Translations under genes and position numbers: made by a program
Notes under the pieces: model-generated
Told to the model about the DNA's origin: nothing
The model's input: only the letters and a program-made list of their open reading frames with translations
Databases searched by the model: none
Assembly: GCA_012931725.1 (NCBI GenBank)
Contig: CM022951.1
Coordinates: forward strand, 10,367,018-10,431,017
Source: Litsea cubeba
Taxonomy: Eukaryota > Streptophyta > Magnoliopsida > Laurales > Lauraceae
Length of the DNA stretch: 64,000 nt
Direction of reading: 5' to 3'
Part shown: in pieces, positions 8,519-19,749 of the stretch
How the letters are laid out: each line of letters opens with the position of its first letter
How positions within the stretch are numbered: position 1 is the stretch's first letter

Positions 8519-8910
8519 AAGGAGAAGGACTCGGTCTCCGAAAGAAGTTATATGGGCGAAGTCTCCCACGCGTTACTGGGGATGCACGGCTGTTGACCAG
8601 CGGTCCCTATGGCGCCACGTGGAGACTTCCGTTCGATTCCCTCGTCAGCTGCGCCGCCTTGTTTATTGCTACTTATGGTCTCCAGAATACAGAAAATCAG
8701 CACTGACAGTTTGACTCTTTCTGCCTCAAGAGCCACGCCACACAGTAAAGGCATTCAATATCATTCATTGCACATACAGAAATGAAAAAGAGACAAATGC
8801 AAAGAGAAAATGCACAAGTGAAGAAGCTCGATTTTCATTGATTGCAAAAAATGTTTACAAGGCCGAGACGCAAAAGGATTACAGACAAGAAGACAGAAGG
8901 AGTCCGGCCA
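8519..8910. other. A1 spacer between aORF end and AU2 promoter
   Basis: This holds the presumed 3' UTR of the antisense gene, with AATGAAAAT-like poly(A) words on the minus strand near 8840. The AU2 upstream region (GACCAGCGGTCCCTATGGCG and flanks) is shared with A3. No further ORF is supported. Confidence 0.4.
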
Positions 8911-11432
8911 CTACGGTTTCGGCGACTCCACTAGGTCGATCACCACATCTGATGGACCAGTGGACTCGGCCGAAATCATGACTCCGCTCGGAGCATCGCA
9001 GGCGGAGGAGGCTTCGATTGGTACCTCAGCCGAACCAGGAGCAGAAGAGGTATCACCCTGAGGCACGGCCAAAGCCTCACTGGCGACTGGGTTATCGCTC
9101 GAGACCGGGGCAGCTGGAGCGTCGTCAGCAGAAGGAGCTTCGACCGGGGCGCTTTCAGTTGCGGGAGCTTCGACCAGGGCACTATCAGTGGCAGGTGCGG
9201 AGCTCGGCTCGGGATCCAGGTCCGAATACTTTGGCAGGTCCTGATAGACAGGATGGTCTTTAGGGACCCCCGCACGTCTCAGTGCGGCCAGGCATCCTTC
9301 CTCGAACAAGATTGCGGTGATCTCCTCCACCTGCTTCTCGTACAGCTCAGTGGCTCGATCTACCCCGTCCTGGAAGGCGGACTGGGCCTCGGCCTGAAGA
9401 GAGGCCTTTTCATTCACCAACTTCTCCCTCTCAGTGCGACCAGCCAAGACCTCCCCTCGCAGCCTCGTCCCCTCAGCAGCAGATTCGGCCTTCAATCTGG
9501 CCAGCTCAGACTCCAGTTCGGCGGTCTTCTTGTTCTTCATCCAAAGCTCGCCCTTCATATGATTGGCCCTTGACGAAAGTTCGGCGTTCTCGGTCAGAAC
9601 CGATGCCAATCGAGCGGACTCTCCAGCGCTGGCCACCTTGAGCTCCTCCATTTCCTTCCGCTGCTCGTCCAGCTCCTTCTTCAGCTTCTCCCGCTCGGAC
9701 TCCAGGCGGGTCATTCTTGCAGCGTTCCTATCCCTCCTTCCCACCACGGTTAGGAGCCTCTGCACGTTCTGCGAATAGAGACAGAGAGTCAGGTTCGACC
9801 AAGATACTTGAAGAATGGAGAAAAGCGTTGCAAACACTTACCCGAAGACTATCCTGGATCGCCGAGACCATCAGGCCCTCGTCCTCGAACCTATCGTGCG
9901 CCTCCATGTCTCTTGGCAGAGCACAGGCCTTGGCGAGAGCCCCGATCACCTCGGCATTTCCCAGCAATCGGTCTTCAACGTTCAGGGGTTTGCCGGTAGA
10001 GGTTTCCATTTTCGGCTTCCACAGTGCTGGGGCAGTTCGGGGCCCGGAGGCCGATCCGGACCCTTGCCCCGACGAGATGAGAGGCTCGCGCGCTGGACCA
10101 ACAGCCGACATGCTGACCGGCGCACTCTTTTCGGCCGGCGCACTCTTTTCCTTCGGCGCGCTCTTCTCGCCTCCCTTTTCAGCTGGAGCTTTGGCCCCAG
10201 GGGCTCGTTCAGGAGTTTTGCCCTTCGACTGCAGACCAGCCTTCGAGCTCTTCTCCCCCGCCTTGGATTTCTTCCTGGGCGGGGACCCCTCCTTCGAGCG
10301 GTCCGGCGAGCGTTGCCGGGCTCCCCCGCTCGGGGCAGGGGCAGTAGCAGAGAGAGCACCAGCGCCCGCCAGACCCGAAGCAGCACGAGTACCGGCAGGC
10401 GACGGGGCTCCAGAAGACACTGACCTCTGCTTAAACTTAGCAGCCAGGTCCTTGACAGTGAGCTCCCTCGAGCTTCCCTCCATGTCCTCTCGATTAGAGA
10501 GATAGGCTTCCACTATCTGCGACAAGTCCGGCAGCTCCGGATCGGAAGTGGACGCCTCGGCTCCAGACGCAGTTCGGTCGGCGACGGGATCGGTCAAGGG
10601 GACCCCGCTAAACACCGCAACTGATACGGTCGGACGGTCAGGGTGTGTCTCGTCCGCCTCAGGTACTCCAGTCCTGTGGTAGTGGCCGCGATACCTCGGC
10701 GTGTACCCAAGCAACTTCCAAGCTGACCTGGTCTCGTGCCCCTTGTACCGTTCGACCTTGTTGATGTCGTCGGTATTCCTCCTCCAACCTTCGCTAGCAG
10801 CTCAGCGTCGCCTTGCACCCGCCTCTGCTCAACAGGCAAAAAAGAGTATCAGTTCGGCATCAATAAGATAAGCAAAACAGTAAAGGAGAAAAGCAGTGAT
10901 AATTACTTGGGACTTCCCCAGGGCGACGTGGGACCGACAACCTCCTGTCTTCACCCGGGCCGAACTCCCAGTTCCCCGAGACACAGAAGAAATCCTCCTC
11001 AGCGTTCTTACTCGAATCCTCCAAGGCTAGGACGAAGCCCCTTCGTTGCGGCTTCACACGGAGATAGTATCTTCCCTCCCCAGCCTTGCAGATATCATAT
11101 GTGTCCTCGATGTCGTGAGGGCCTAAGTTGGTCCCCAAGATCTCGTTCAGCCTCGCTGTGCTCATGATGACCTTGTAGCCATTGGGCATCAGCTGGCCCG
11201 GGGCGAGGGACCAAAGGCTAAGACAGGCCCTAAGCAGGGGGTGCAGGGGAAACCTGACCCCGCCCTCGATCACAGAGATCGGAGGGAATGGCATCCAGCC
11301 GCCGTAGCAGCGATACAGGGCAGCGTCGGCAAGGTTCGCCGGTTTTAGGAGGACCCCCTCCGGAATTTTGAAGGCAGCTCTAAACTCGGCTAAGCCCTCG
11401 TCAGAATCTACCCTGAATCTAGGGGTGCCCAT
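8911..11432 (-). CDS. A1 aORF: antisense three-exon gene, Transposase_28-like plus coiled coil
   Basis: Exons on the minus strand: 11432-10907, 10800-9842 and 9768-8911, 780 aa in all, with no stop. Donors (GTAATT, GTAAGTG) and the last acceptor (TTCGCAG) look good; the intron 1 acceptor at 10801 is weak and is chosen because it alone keeps the frame. Exon 1 (526 nt) resembles the family Pfam calls a putative gypsy-type transposon protein (Transposase_28): GGVRFPLHPLLRACLS, LAPGQLMPNGYKVI, VSGNWEFG. The middle is rich in P, A, S, K and E; the C-terminal part has a long coiled coil (SEREKLKKELDEQRKEMEEL) and an acidic, A/P-rich tail. Grande and Retand elements carry comparable antisense genes of unknown role. 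The frame is intact although gag-pol here is broken. Confidence 0.75.
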
Positions 11433-11666
11433 GTCTGAAAGGGGGTGACGACGAAGAAAAACCCTAGAAACTGAAAAACCCCAAAAAAGAACCAGACGGA
11501 AGAACAGAGCGACTTACAGGGACGAAGAGGCAGATCAAGAGCAGATCCAGACGCAATCTGCGGTCGTCCTCCTCGAACAGATCTCAGGAACCAGAGTAGA
11601 AATCGAAAGCAAAGGCAAAGGCGAAGGCGAAAGAAATCGGGAGCGAGAAAAAGAAGGGGACGACCC
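11433..11666. other. A1 aORF 5' leader, minus strand
   Basis: The stretch between the aORF ATG and its TATA-like box has no gene on either strand. The minus strand is the likely untranslated leader. Confidence 0.45.
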
Positions 11667-11674
11667 TATTTGTA
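11667..11674 (-). promoter_or_regulatory. TATA-like box ahead of A1 aORF
   Basis: TACAAATAGGG reads on the minus strand about 240 bp ahead of the aORF ATG. A2 has TATATATAGGGCAATCGAGG about 205 bp ahead and A3 has TATATAGGGCAGTCGAGG about 216 bp ahead. The shared position and the trailing AGGG suggest a dedicated antisense core promoter inside the element. Confidence 0.5.
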
Positions 11675-11942
11675 GAAGGGGGAACCCTCATTTGAGTACC
11701 GCCTCCGAATTCGAAGAGACACTTCAAAGCCCGTGCCCGTCAATCAATGAGACAACGCAATCAGCGCAGAAGCTACGCGTGTAGCCGTCAGCTCGGTCCC
11801 CAAGGCGAACAGGGCAGGGCATTTACTGTTTTAAAGAGTTGAAGCGACACCAGATAATGATCACCACATCCCCGGACGGGTTCTTCTAGCTTTCAACCCC
11901 AAAAGGCTAGCACACTCCAGAGGTCAAAAGCTAGGGGGCAAT
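11675..11942. other. A1 region between antisense promoter and 3' LTR
   Basis: This is non-coding. It ends in a purine-rich AAAAGCTAGGGGGCAAT directly before the 3' LTR, the probable polypurine tract for plus-strand priming; A2 and A3 have the same word there. Confidence 0.55.
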
Positions 11943-12856
11943 TGTGTGGGGAGATTTCAAGAACCACAGGATTAAGTTAATCGCAGCCATCAGATGAGGT
12001 TAAGCATTCTCACGTGCCATCCACGTGCCATCCTCGTGCCATCCACATGGCACCAAGCTCACCCCGGCTACCAGGACAGGAGGCCCGGCCAAAGTCAGGC
12101 AGCTCCGGGCCCTTAGCGCCGAACTGGCCCACCTCGGGCGTCATCTCGGCAAGGAGCTCTACCTCGGCTGAGCCACCCCGGGTACCATCTCGACAGAAAG
12201 CTCCGCCTCGGCTGAAGAGGCCGGGACAGAAGCCGAAGCAAGAGAGAACTACACTTGCGCCCCTCATCCCCCACGTCATCAGGCACGTGGAGGGATAGGG
12301 GCACGAGCTAGTGGGGTAGACGCGACATCCAGCCGCCCACGATCTTCGCCAGATCCCTGACAGAACGGCATCCAGCGGCTGAGGCCACATCAGGGCAGGG
12401 CCCGAGGGCAGATCCGCTGGTACCCCTACCGCCAAAGGCGCCCAACAGGATCTGGCCCAACAAGATGTGCATTTAATGCATAGTGGGCTGGATTGGACCA
12501 CAATTAATGCAGTGTGGGCTGATTGTGACTTCCCAGTCAAATCATGGGACCCACACCACGATATCTTCCAAAGATACGATCCAAACTCTATAAATAGAGG
12601 CTCAACCCACCATCTAAGGTACGCCCTTTTTCATACACAGAGCCGTTACTCTGTCTCTCCTCTCCCTCTCCTTCCATTGCCCACACCGACTTTGGCATCG
12701 GAGAGCCTTGCGCCGCCCAGGCCAAGGTCCTCTGACCGTGTGTTCTTCCCTTTCAGGCTTTCGGACGGCATCCAGTCATTCCCAGTCAGCATCACCTTCT
12801 CGGATAAGTCCGGTAAGGCACCACCTTATTGTGGGTCATTATTTTCTGCACCTACA
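11943..12856 (+). repeat. A1 3' LTR
   Basis: This 914-bp copy of 197-1110 ends CACCTACA and is followed by target duplication AATAG. Its TATA box (12589-12596) points toward the receptor kinase gene, whose ATG is about 620 bp downstream. Confidence 0.95.
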
Positions 12857-13076
12857 AATAGTAATGCATATAACATGCGATTTGCTTTGACTCTTAATAC
12901 AATAACTATTTGGTTTCATGTTCTACTCCGCTTCTTTCTAGTGTTTGACATTTCTTTGTTCTGACTCTGCGACGCTAGTTGTCCCCTCACGCTATTGGCG
13001 TCTGAAAAAGGATGCTAATCCTTTTCCTACCCATACCACAAAAAATAAAGATTCTTTCTGCGTGGTCCATGTCAAT

Positions 13077-13082
13077 TATATA
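13077..13082 (+). promoter_or_regulatory. Candidate TATA box of receptor kinase gene
   Basis: TATATACAAGG lies about 135 bp ahead of the ATG at 13216, a normal distance for a plant gene. A TTGAC-like W-box core does not stand out. The 359 bp between A1 and the ATG hold no other feature. Confidence 0.35.
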
Positions 13083-13215
13083 CAAGGACCCACACTGGAA
13101 AATGGTGGCAGTCTGCAGCGAATTTTCCAAGTCAAGTTGCAACGCTACAGCAGACTAATGGTACTTTTCCCACCACATAAGAAGCTCTGCAGTTGTAGTG
13201 TAGGGCTGTTACAAA

Positions 13216-16200
13216 ATGTTTCAGTCCCTGTGGCTCGCTGCTTTGATTTTCTTCCCAATCTGCAACTCAGCAGACACCATCACTCCAATTCAATCGGTCA
13301 GAGATGGTGAAACCCTTATTTCAGCTGGCGAAGAATTCGTCCTGGGCTTCTTCAGCCCTGGTAATTCTTCCACGAATCGCTATGTTGGAATATGGTACAA
13401 CAAGATTCAAGTTCAAACCATTGTTTGGACAGCAAACAGAGGAAATCCAGTTCTTAATTCTTCTGGGGTTCTTACAATCAAGGGTGGGAATCTAGTACTA
13501 CTCGATGGAGGGCATAACAACAACATCATTCTATGGTCCACCAACGTTTCAAGTGCAACCATGGCGAATGACTCAAGTGCCACGCTCACAGATTCTGGTA
13601 ATCTAGTGTTAAAAGATGATCAGCAAGGGAGATTGTGGGAAAGCTTTGATTATCCTACAAATACATATATTCCAAGAATGAAATTGGGATTCAAGAAGGG
13701 AACCGGTCTGAACCGGATCCTGACCTCATGGAAATCCGCGGATGACCCGGCACCTGGTGAATTCTCACTCAGTCTCGATCCTCAAGGTGTGCCACAGTAC
13801 TTCTTAAGGAAGGGCTCTGATAGGATCTGGCGAAGTGGGCCATGGAATGGTCAGAGATTGGTTGGTGTGTCAGTAATGAATCAGTACTCTAATTTATTCA
13901 ATTGGAGTTACGTTACCAACGATGATGAGATTTACTTGATGTACAGAGTTACGAACACCTCATTAACCATCAGATTTGTTTTGGACGATTCGGGTGTATA
14001 TCAGAGGTTGATATGGAATGACAACACCAGTAGATGGAACCTGATGTCGGTGGCCACCCAAGACAGATGTGACCGATATGGGAACTGTGGGGCATATGGA
14101 AGCTGCGACTCTAATCGTGTAGTCGAGTGCGAGTGTTTGAGAGGGTTCGAGCCAAAGACGCCTAGTGATTGGAAATTGGGAGGTTGGTCGGGCGGATGCA
14201 TGAGAAAGAGGTCGTTGGATTGTGATGGTAAAGGAGATGGGTTCTTAAGATTGGAACGTGCGAAGTTGCCTGACACATCAAGGTCTCGGGTAGAGCCTGG
14301 TTTGAACCTAGAAGCTTGCAAGGAGGAGTGCTTGAAGAACTGTAACTGCACGGCTTATGCCAGTGCTGATATTAGTGAAGGAGGCAGTGGTTGTCTGCTG
14401 TGGGATGGCGAATTGGTCGATCTTAGGGTGTATTCTGATGGAGGGCAGGATTTATACACACGTGTGGCTGCTTCTGAGCTGGGTAAGCAAGTGTCTTCGT
14501 TACTTTAAATTTCATCTCTTTCTTTTCTTTTGCTAGATTAGGTGTTACAGTAATCCTCACTTACCTTACCTGATCAAGCATGGCTCGATCATGAGCGGCT
14601 GAATGAGATGAGAGTTAGACCCTTGGTGTTTTGTGTTTTTATCTCTTAGCCTTTTACTTGCTCCATCTTTTCAAACCGTTTCTACCACATCTACTATACT
14701 GGACCCCCTGCTTAAACTTTGTATTGAGACTCGACTTATGGTTCTTTTTCTTGCATCCTTCTTTCCATTTTTTGGCACCTCCTGTGCTCACTTACTACAT
14801 GTAGTCATATGCTTCGACATTGTTTGCCTAGGAGTGATGGTGCTCTAATTCTTGTCTAGTAGGCTTACCCGTTTTTGGAAGTTTCAAAAAATTTACTTAT
14901 ATACCTTAAAATGGATAGATCAGATTTTATGGACTTTGGAATCTAGGGTATACATCGGCCCATTGATTTTACATTTTCAATTGTGAAGCTTATAACGTGA
15001 AATGCAATTTGTTACAGAGGAACAAGTGTGAAAGAAATGAATACAATATAAAAATTTTCTACAAGTTATATTAGTTTATGTTCTTCATTGGAAAATGTAG
15101 AATTGATACAATCAACACTTATTATTATTATTGATTGATTGAGATAATTTCCTTCTAGATGGAAGCACCATCAAATATTCAAGAGGTTTGAAAGGCAAGA
15201 AGAAGCTACTAGTCACTCTATTAACTATCATTGCAGGGTTGCTTTTATTTGTCTCGTGTGGCTATTGCTGGTGGAGGAAGGCAAAAGGTATGGATTAGTC
15301 ATTTAGTTTTTATGATAACGACCATATTTAAGTTTCTATAATTTTTTAAAATTCAATGTTGTGATTTATAGGTCGTGAGATGAATGGAAGACACAATAAT
15401 GTGTTGAATGACAATGATATTGAAGAGAATGGTAAAGGTTCAGAATTGCTGTTATTTGATGTTAGTGTCATAGCAGCTGCTACAAATAACTTCTCAGAAT
15501 CAAATTTGTTAGGAAAGGGTGGTTTTGGACCCGTTTATAAGGTATGTTCCATTTCATATATCACTTAATTAATGAAGGAGGGAGGACTATATATCCACAG
15601 TTTCTTTACCATACATTAACCTTTTCATGTAATTTCATACATAAAAAATACTGTAAGACTTTTATTTCAAAAAACTATTTATATTTTAAATAAACAAATG
15701 TGAGTTTTCAAAAATGATCATCAAATTATCTCCCCTCTAATAGAAAAATAAACAAGAGAAGATTGAAAACGAGTGTTCACGTCCCATAATCTATGGCCAT
15801 TGTATTTAGGGCCGCAACTAGCCACCACCCTAGTAATCCAAATCCTAGAAAGGTTGGTATGGCACCTACATTAGGCAGTGCCCTCCTTGAGTTTCATGAG
15901 GTCCCACTACGTACGACACAGCGTGCAATGTGCAAGTAGATAGGAGAAAGTCACCTACTACAATGGTTCCTTATTTCCTTCATCCTTTACCTATTTAATA
16001 ATCATTTAGTAGACCTTATTTGACCATGATTTTTACTGTTTCAATCCCTACATGTTCTCAACAAACAAAAGCCCTTAATGTCCTGACAAGCCAAAGTTAA
16101 AGTGTCTAGGACTTTTAAAGTAAGACATTTCTAGACCATCCACTTTACATTTGTCATGCAAATTAAACTATGGCCCAAGTGTGAAGAACGTTGCATTGAG

Positions 16201-17987
16201 ATAATCTACATACTAGAATATATTAACTTCAAATAAACCTTTTTAAATTAGAGAATTTGATCTTTTTTATTATGTAAAGTTGAAAAAGATGATTATATTT
16301 CAGGGACAACTATTGAATGGACAAGTAATAGCGGTGAAAAGACTTTCTAAAACTTCAACACAGGGAATAAAAGAGTTCAGAAATGAGGTTACATTGATTG
16401 CCAAACTTCAACACCGAAATCTTGTTAGACTTTTGGGTTATGGCATTAGTGGACAAGAGAAGATATTGATCTATGAATACATGAGAAATAAAAGCATGGA
16501 CTCCATTATTTTCGGTATAAATCTTACCACCCTCTTGCTTTTTTGTTATCCTAGCATGAAATAATCAGAGACTAACTTTATGCATCGATTGTAAACATTT
16601 TTCAATACTCCTGATTATTTTTTTTTCCCCTTAGTTGTATCAGCTTATGTTTTCACTCTCAAACTAATCAGCCACAACTTAAAGAAATGATAGCTTAACT
16701 GCATGTTGTTTCAATTATCCCTTTTTTTATAAATGAATATTTTTTATAGGTATTTAGTAGCCTTTTCTTACCTCGCATAACCAATGTGTTAAATGACTAA
16801 TTGATACTATCTTTAGACAATGTGCAAAGCTTAAAGGGATGATTAAAATGGATGGGCATATGTTGCGTGTACATTATATTGTTAAAAACATTATAATATA
16901 GATTAGAGCATTTACAGACCAGCTTACAATTTGTACACAATAGAACACATTATTACACAATCAATGCCTATACAATAATTTTATGTGCACAATTATGCAA
17001 TTATAATCGTATAATGAGATTGAGATGTGACACAGATAAAAAAAGGAGCGCAATTTTGGATTGGAGGAAACGTTTTAGCATCATTGTGGGGATAGCTCGA
17101 GGGATTTTATATCTGCATGAAGATTCCAGATTTAGAATTATTCATCGGGATCTTAAAGTTAGCAACATTCTTTTAGATGATGATTTGGATCCCAAAATTT
17201 CAGATTTTGGTTTGGCAAGAATATTTGAGCAACACCAAGCTCTAGCAAATACAAATCGAGTAGTCGGAACTTAGTAAGTAACATACATAAATGCACACAC
17301 GAAGTGAATGACTCATGAATGAATTGTGCACTAATTCCAAAGAAAGGTCCAAATATGTTCCCTCACTTCAAATGTTTTTGTTAATACTCTTTATGCAGCG
17401 GTTATATGTCACCTGAATATGCCATGGATGGGTGTTTCTCGGTAAAATCAGATGCCTTTAGCTTCGGCGTCATATTGTTGGAGATTATAAGTGGAAAAAA
17501 GAACAACTATTACTGCGATTGTTGCTCGATGAATTTGATAGGACATGTAAGTAAAGAAACTCCTTTCTTTTCTAAGGTAGAAACCCAAAGAAAATGCTAT
17601 CCATTCTATTAAAGTGTTTTAATTGATTATTATTTAAGATAAAAAGATAAAATATTTTGGACTTACAAGATAATTTTTAAATCTTACCAGGTATGGGAGA
17701 AATGGAAAGAAGATAGAGCTATGGAGGTAGTGGATTCATCAATGATTAATATTTCTTCTTTTAGAACTGAAGTTTTGAGATGTATTCAAATAGGGCTCTT
17801 ATGTGTACAAGAAAAAGCAAAAGACAGGCCCAACATGTCTTCTGTTGTTCTTATGCTCGGGAATGAAACAATGATGCTTTCACCGATGAAACCTGCATTT
17901 TGTTTTGGGAAAGAAAATTGTTCAGATCATCAAATAGTTCGTACGTCAATAAATGAGGTCACAATGACAAAGATGGAAGCTCGATAA
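13216..17987 (+). CDS. G-type lectin S-receptor-like serine/threonine kinase
   Basis: There are seven exons: 13216-14482, 15159-15287, 15372-15541, 16304-16514, 17036-17273, 17399-17546 and 17691-17987, giving 819 aa. All junctions are GT-AG and keep frame. Domains: signal peptide (1 to about 20), B-lectin (about 25-150), S-locus glycoprotein region (about 200-310), cysteine-rich EGF/PAN-like part (about 330-420), TM helix (about 436-458, exon 2), and kinase with glycine loop LGKGGFGPVYK (512-522), VAIK-type Lys534, HRDLKVSN (629-636), DFG (649-651) and APE-type SPEY. The C-terminus ends in the family's NEVTMTKMEAR tail. Seven exons with ectodomain in exon 1 is typical of the SD1 type. It should be a plasma-membrane RD kinase; the ligand is unknown. 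I see no lesion. Introns of 676, 762 and 521 bp hold only AT-rich sequence. Confidence 0.93.
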
Positions 17988-18235
17988 TAAATGTTTGCAT
18001 GTGAAATATATAAAACCATTCGATCAAATTCCACAACCACTTGTAAGAAAAATTTTACTGTTCGAATTGAATGAGTTTGAGATGAATTGGTTTGAGAAGG
18101 TTATTCTAATGGGCAATATTAGAGACAGCTTTTGTTTTCAGTGGGTCTGCTGTTTTATTGTGCCTCTTTCCTTCTTTCTTAACATGAGTTTTATTGCGCC
18201 TCTTTCCTTCTTTCTTTTAACATGAGAACTGTGCA
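17988..18235. other. 3' flank of receptor kinase gene
   Basis: This is the likely 3' UTR and downstream spacer, including a short tandem of TTTATTGCGCCTCTTTCCTT-like words (about 18156-18220). I see no gene. Confidence 0.4.
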
Positions 18236-18525
18236 GTTCAACCATTGAAAGTTGAACTTATTGAACCAGGAATTGGCCAATGAGAAAAGTCTAACAAAGA
18301 AACTAAATTTAAAAATGCAAACTATCATTAGTTAAAACCCTTGTTCAAAATCAATCCATTACTTTTTTTCATAGGAATCTCATACTTTCTAAATATATTT
18401 CTAAGATAGATTCTTATTTTTACATTTATTTATTTTATACTTAGAACCTCGTCCTAATGTCATAGTTTTCCTAATGATTTAACAGTTGGACCAGATTTGA
18501 ACATTGTTCAATGACCATACTAGTT
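18236..18525 (+). repeat. Dispersed duplicate, copy 1 (matches about 23510-23755)
   Basis: The string from GTTCAACCATTGAA through AACAAAGAAACTAA, a shared T-rich middle and CTTAGAAC...CCTAATG...TTGGACCAG recurs in the same order at 23510-23755. The copies are clearly diverged, in direct orientation, and flank B1. It could be an old dispersed repeat or a local duplication. Confidence 0.55.
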
Positions 18526-18574
18526 CCAAAAACATTGTACATTAGTTGTACAAAGTGCATGAATCGGAGAATAA

Positions 18575-18700
18575 AGAGTTGCAGAGTTGGTTGGGTACTC
18601 TACTTCTCTAACTACTACTAGGGATTCGATCCCTCAGTTCCTTTTCCTGTAGGATCAAACTTCTTTCCCTATGTATGGGGCTTCTCGTCGCACGGGAGTA
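18575..18700 (+). repeat. SINE-like sequence with pol III box motifs
   Basis: An A-box-like AGAGTTGGTTGGGTACTC and a B-box-like GGGATTCGATCCC are about 35 bp apart, the layout of a tRNA-derived SINE head. The downstream part (CTCATGCCTGGGACC) may be its body. The 3' end is not clear. Confidence 0.35.
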
Positions 18701-18859
18701 GGTCTCATGCCTGGGACCAGAAAGAAAAGTGTGCTTGGGTTGTGGGCTTGGCATGTTGGCTTGAGTCATTCTAATAATTATTGTTTCAACAAACTTTTCA
18801 TTTAGGAATTGTAAAGAAGTTCCTCTCTTGCGTGTGCATGTGTGTATATATATAGTAAT

Positions 18860-19684
18860 TGTGTGGGGAAATTTCCAAGAGAATCCTGGGCAAGGTGCTC
18901 CATCCCGGGCCCCCGCATCAGCAAGTCCATCGCGGCAAGTCCATCCCGGCAACTCCCCCACCTCGGCAATGCACGCCTTAGCAAGACCAGACACTCCACC
19001 TCGGCAGGATCCACTTCGGCAAAGCATCCCACTTCGGCTGCCCAGCTCGGCGACAGTGCCAGCCCCTTCCACTTCGGCAACAGTGCCCTGACACTACATC
19101 TCCGCCAGGTCTCACCCGGCACGACACTCCAGCCCGGCCAAGCGCCTCATCTCGATGAAAGTACTGAGCACTGACAGCTGTCCTCCCATGGACGCTCAAG
19201 CACGCTATGGCCCGTGCGACAAGACAAGGGGATAGCCCGTATCTCCTGACATATCACCGTCCACAGCTCCCAAGGCGCCAGGATATGGCCTAACGGGACA
19301 AGACAGGCTACGACGGGACCAGACAGGCTACGATGAGACCGCGCCTCCCTAGTACCTGACAAAATGGGCTACGACAAGACAGCCAACTACTCCTTTGCCT
19401 CCTCTTCCTCTACATAAAGGCAGCTACAGCTCCAGAGGAAGGGGGGACTCCATTACCACTCTGGTATGCCATCTTCTTCCCCCAAAATCTCCTTCCCTCT
19501 GCTTAGTTCATACACTAACTTAGGCATCAGAGAGCCTTGCGCCGCCCAGGCCAGGGTCCTCTGACCTACGTTTCTCCTTCCTTTTCTCAGGCTTCAGGCG
19601 CAGGCATCGGTGTCCCTAATCTCACTTGGGTAAGTCCTCTAAGGCACCCCCCATTATTGTGGGTCATTATTTTTTGCACCTACA
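18860..19684 (+). repeat. B1 5' LTR
   Basis: TGTGTGGGG...CACCTACA, 825 bp. A TATA-like ACATAAA lies about 19413. GAGAGCCTTGCGCCGCCC and the following bases match A LTRs. A GGTAAGT donor-like word (about 19629-19635) stands in the last 60 bp. Confidence 0.92.
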
Positions 19685-19749
19685 ATTGGCGCCGTCTGTG
19701 GGAAAACAACATCCCAGCCTTCCCAACCTTCTCAATCTTTCCAAACACC

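Larger units (their letters stand above)
197..12856 (+). mobile_element. A1: complete Tat-lineage Ty3/gypsy LTR retrotransposon
   Basis: The element is bounded by two 914-bp LTRs starting TGTGTGGGG and ending CACCTACA, and by a 5-bp target duplication AATAG (192-196 and 12857-12861). The order is LTR, primer-binding site, gag-protease-RT-RNase H-second RNase H-integrase in one frame, a 105-bp minisatellite, two antisense units, a polypurine-like tract (GCTAGGGGGCAAT) and the 3' LTR. The dual RNase H and an antisense extra gene behind integrase are known traits of Tat elements such as Grande and Retand. By eye the LTRs differ at about 13 of 914 positions, so the insertion is fairly recent. Three stops in gag-pol make this copy non-autonomous today. 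Confidence 0.95.
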
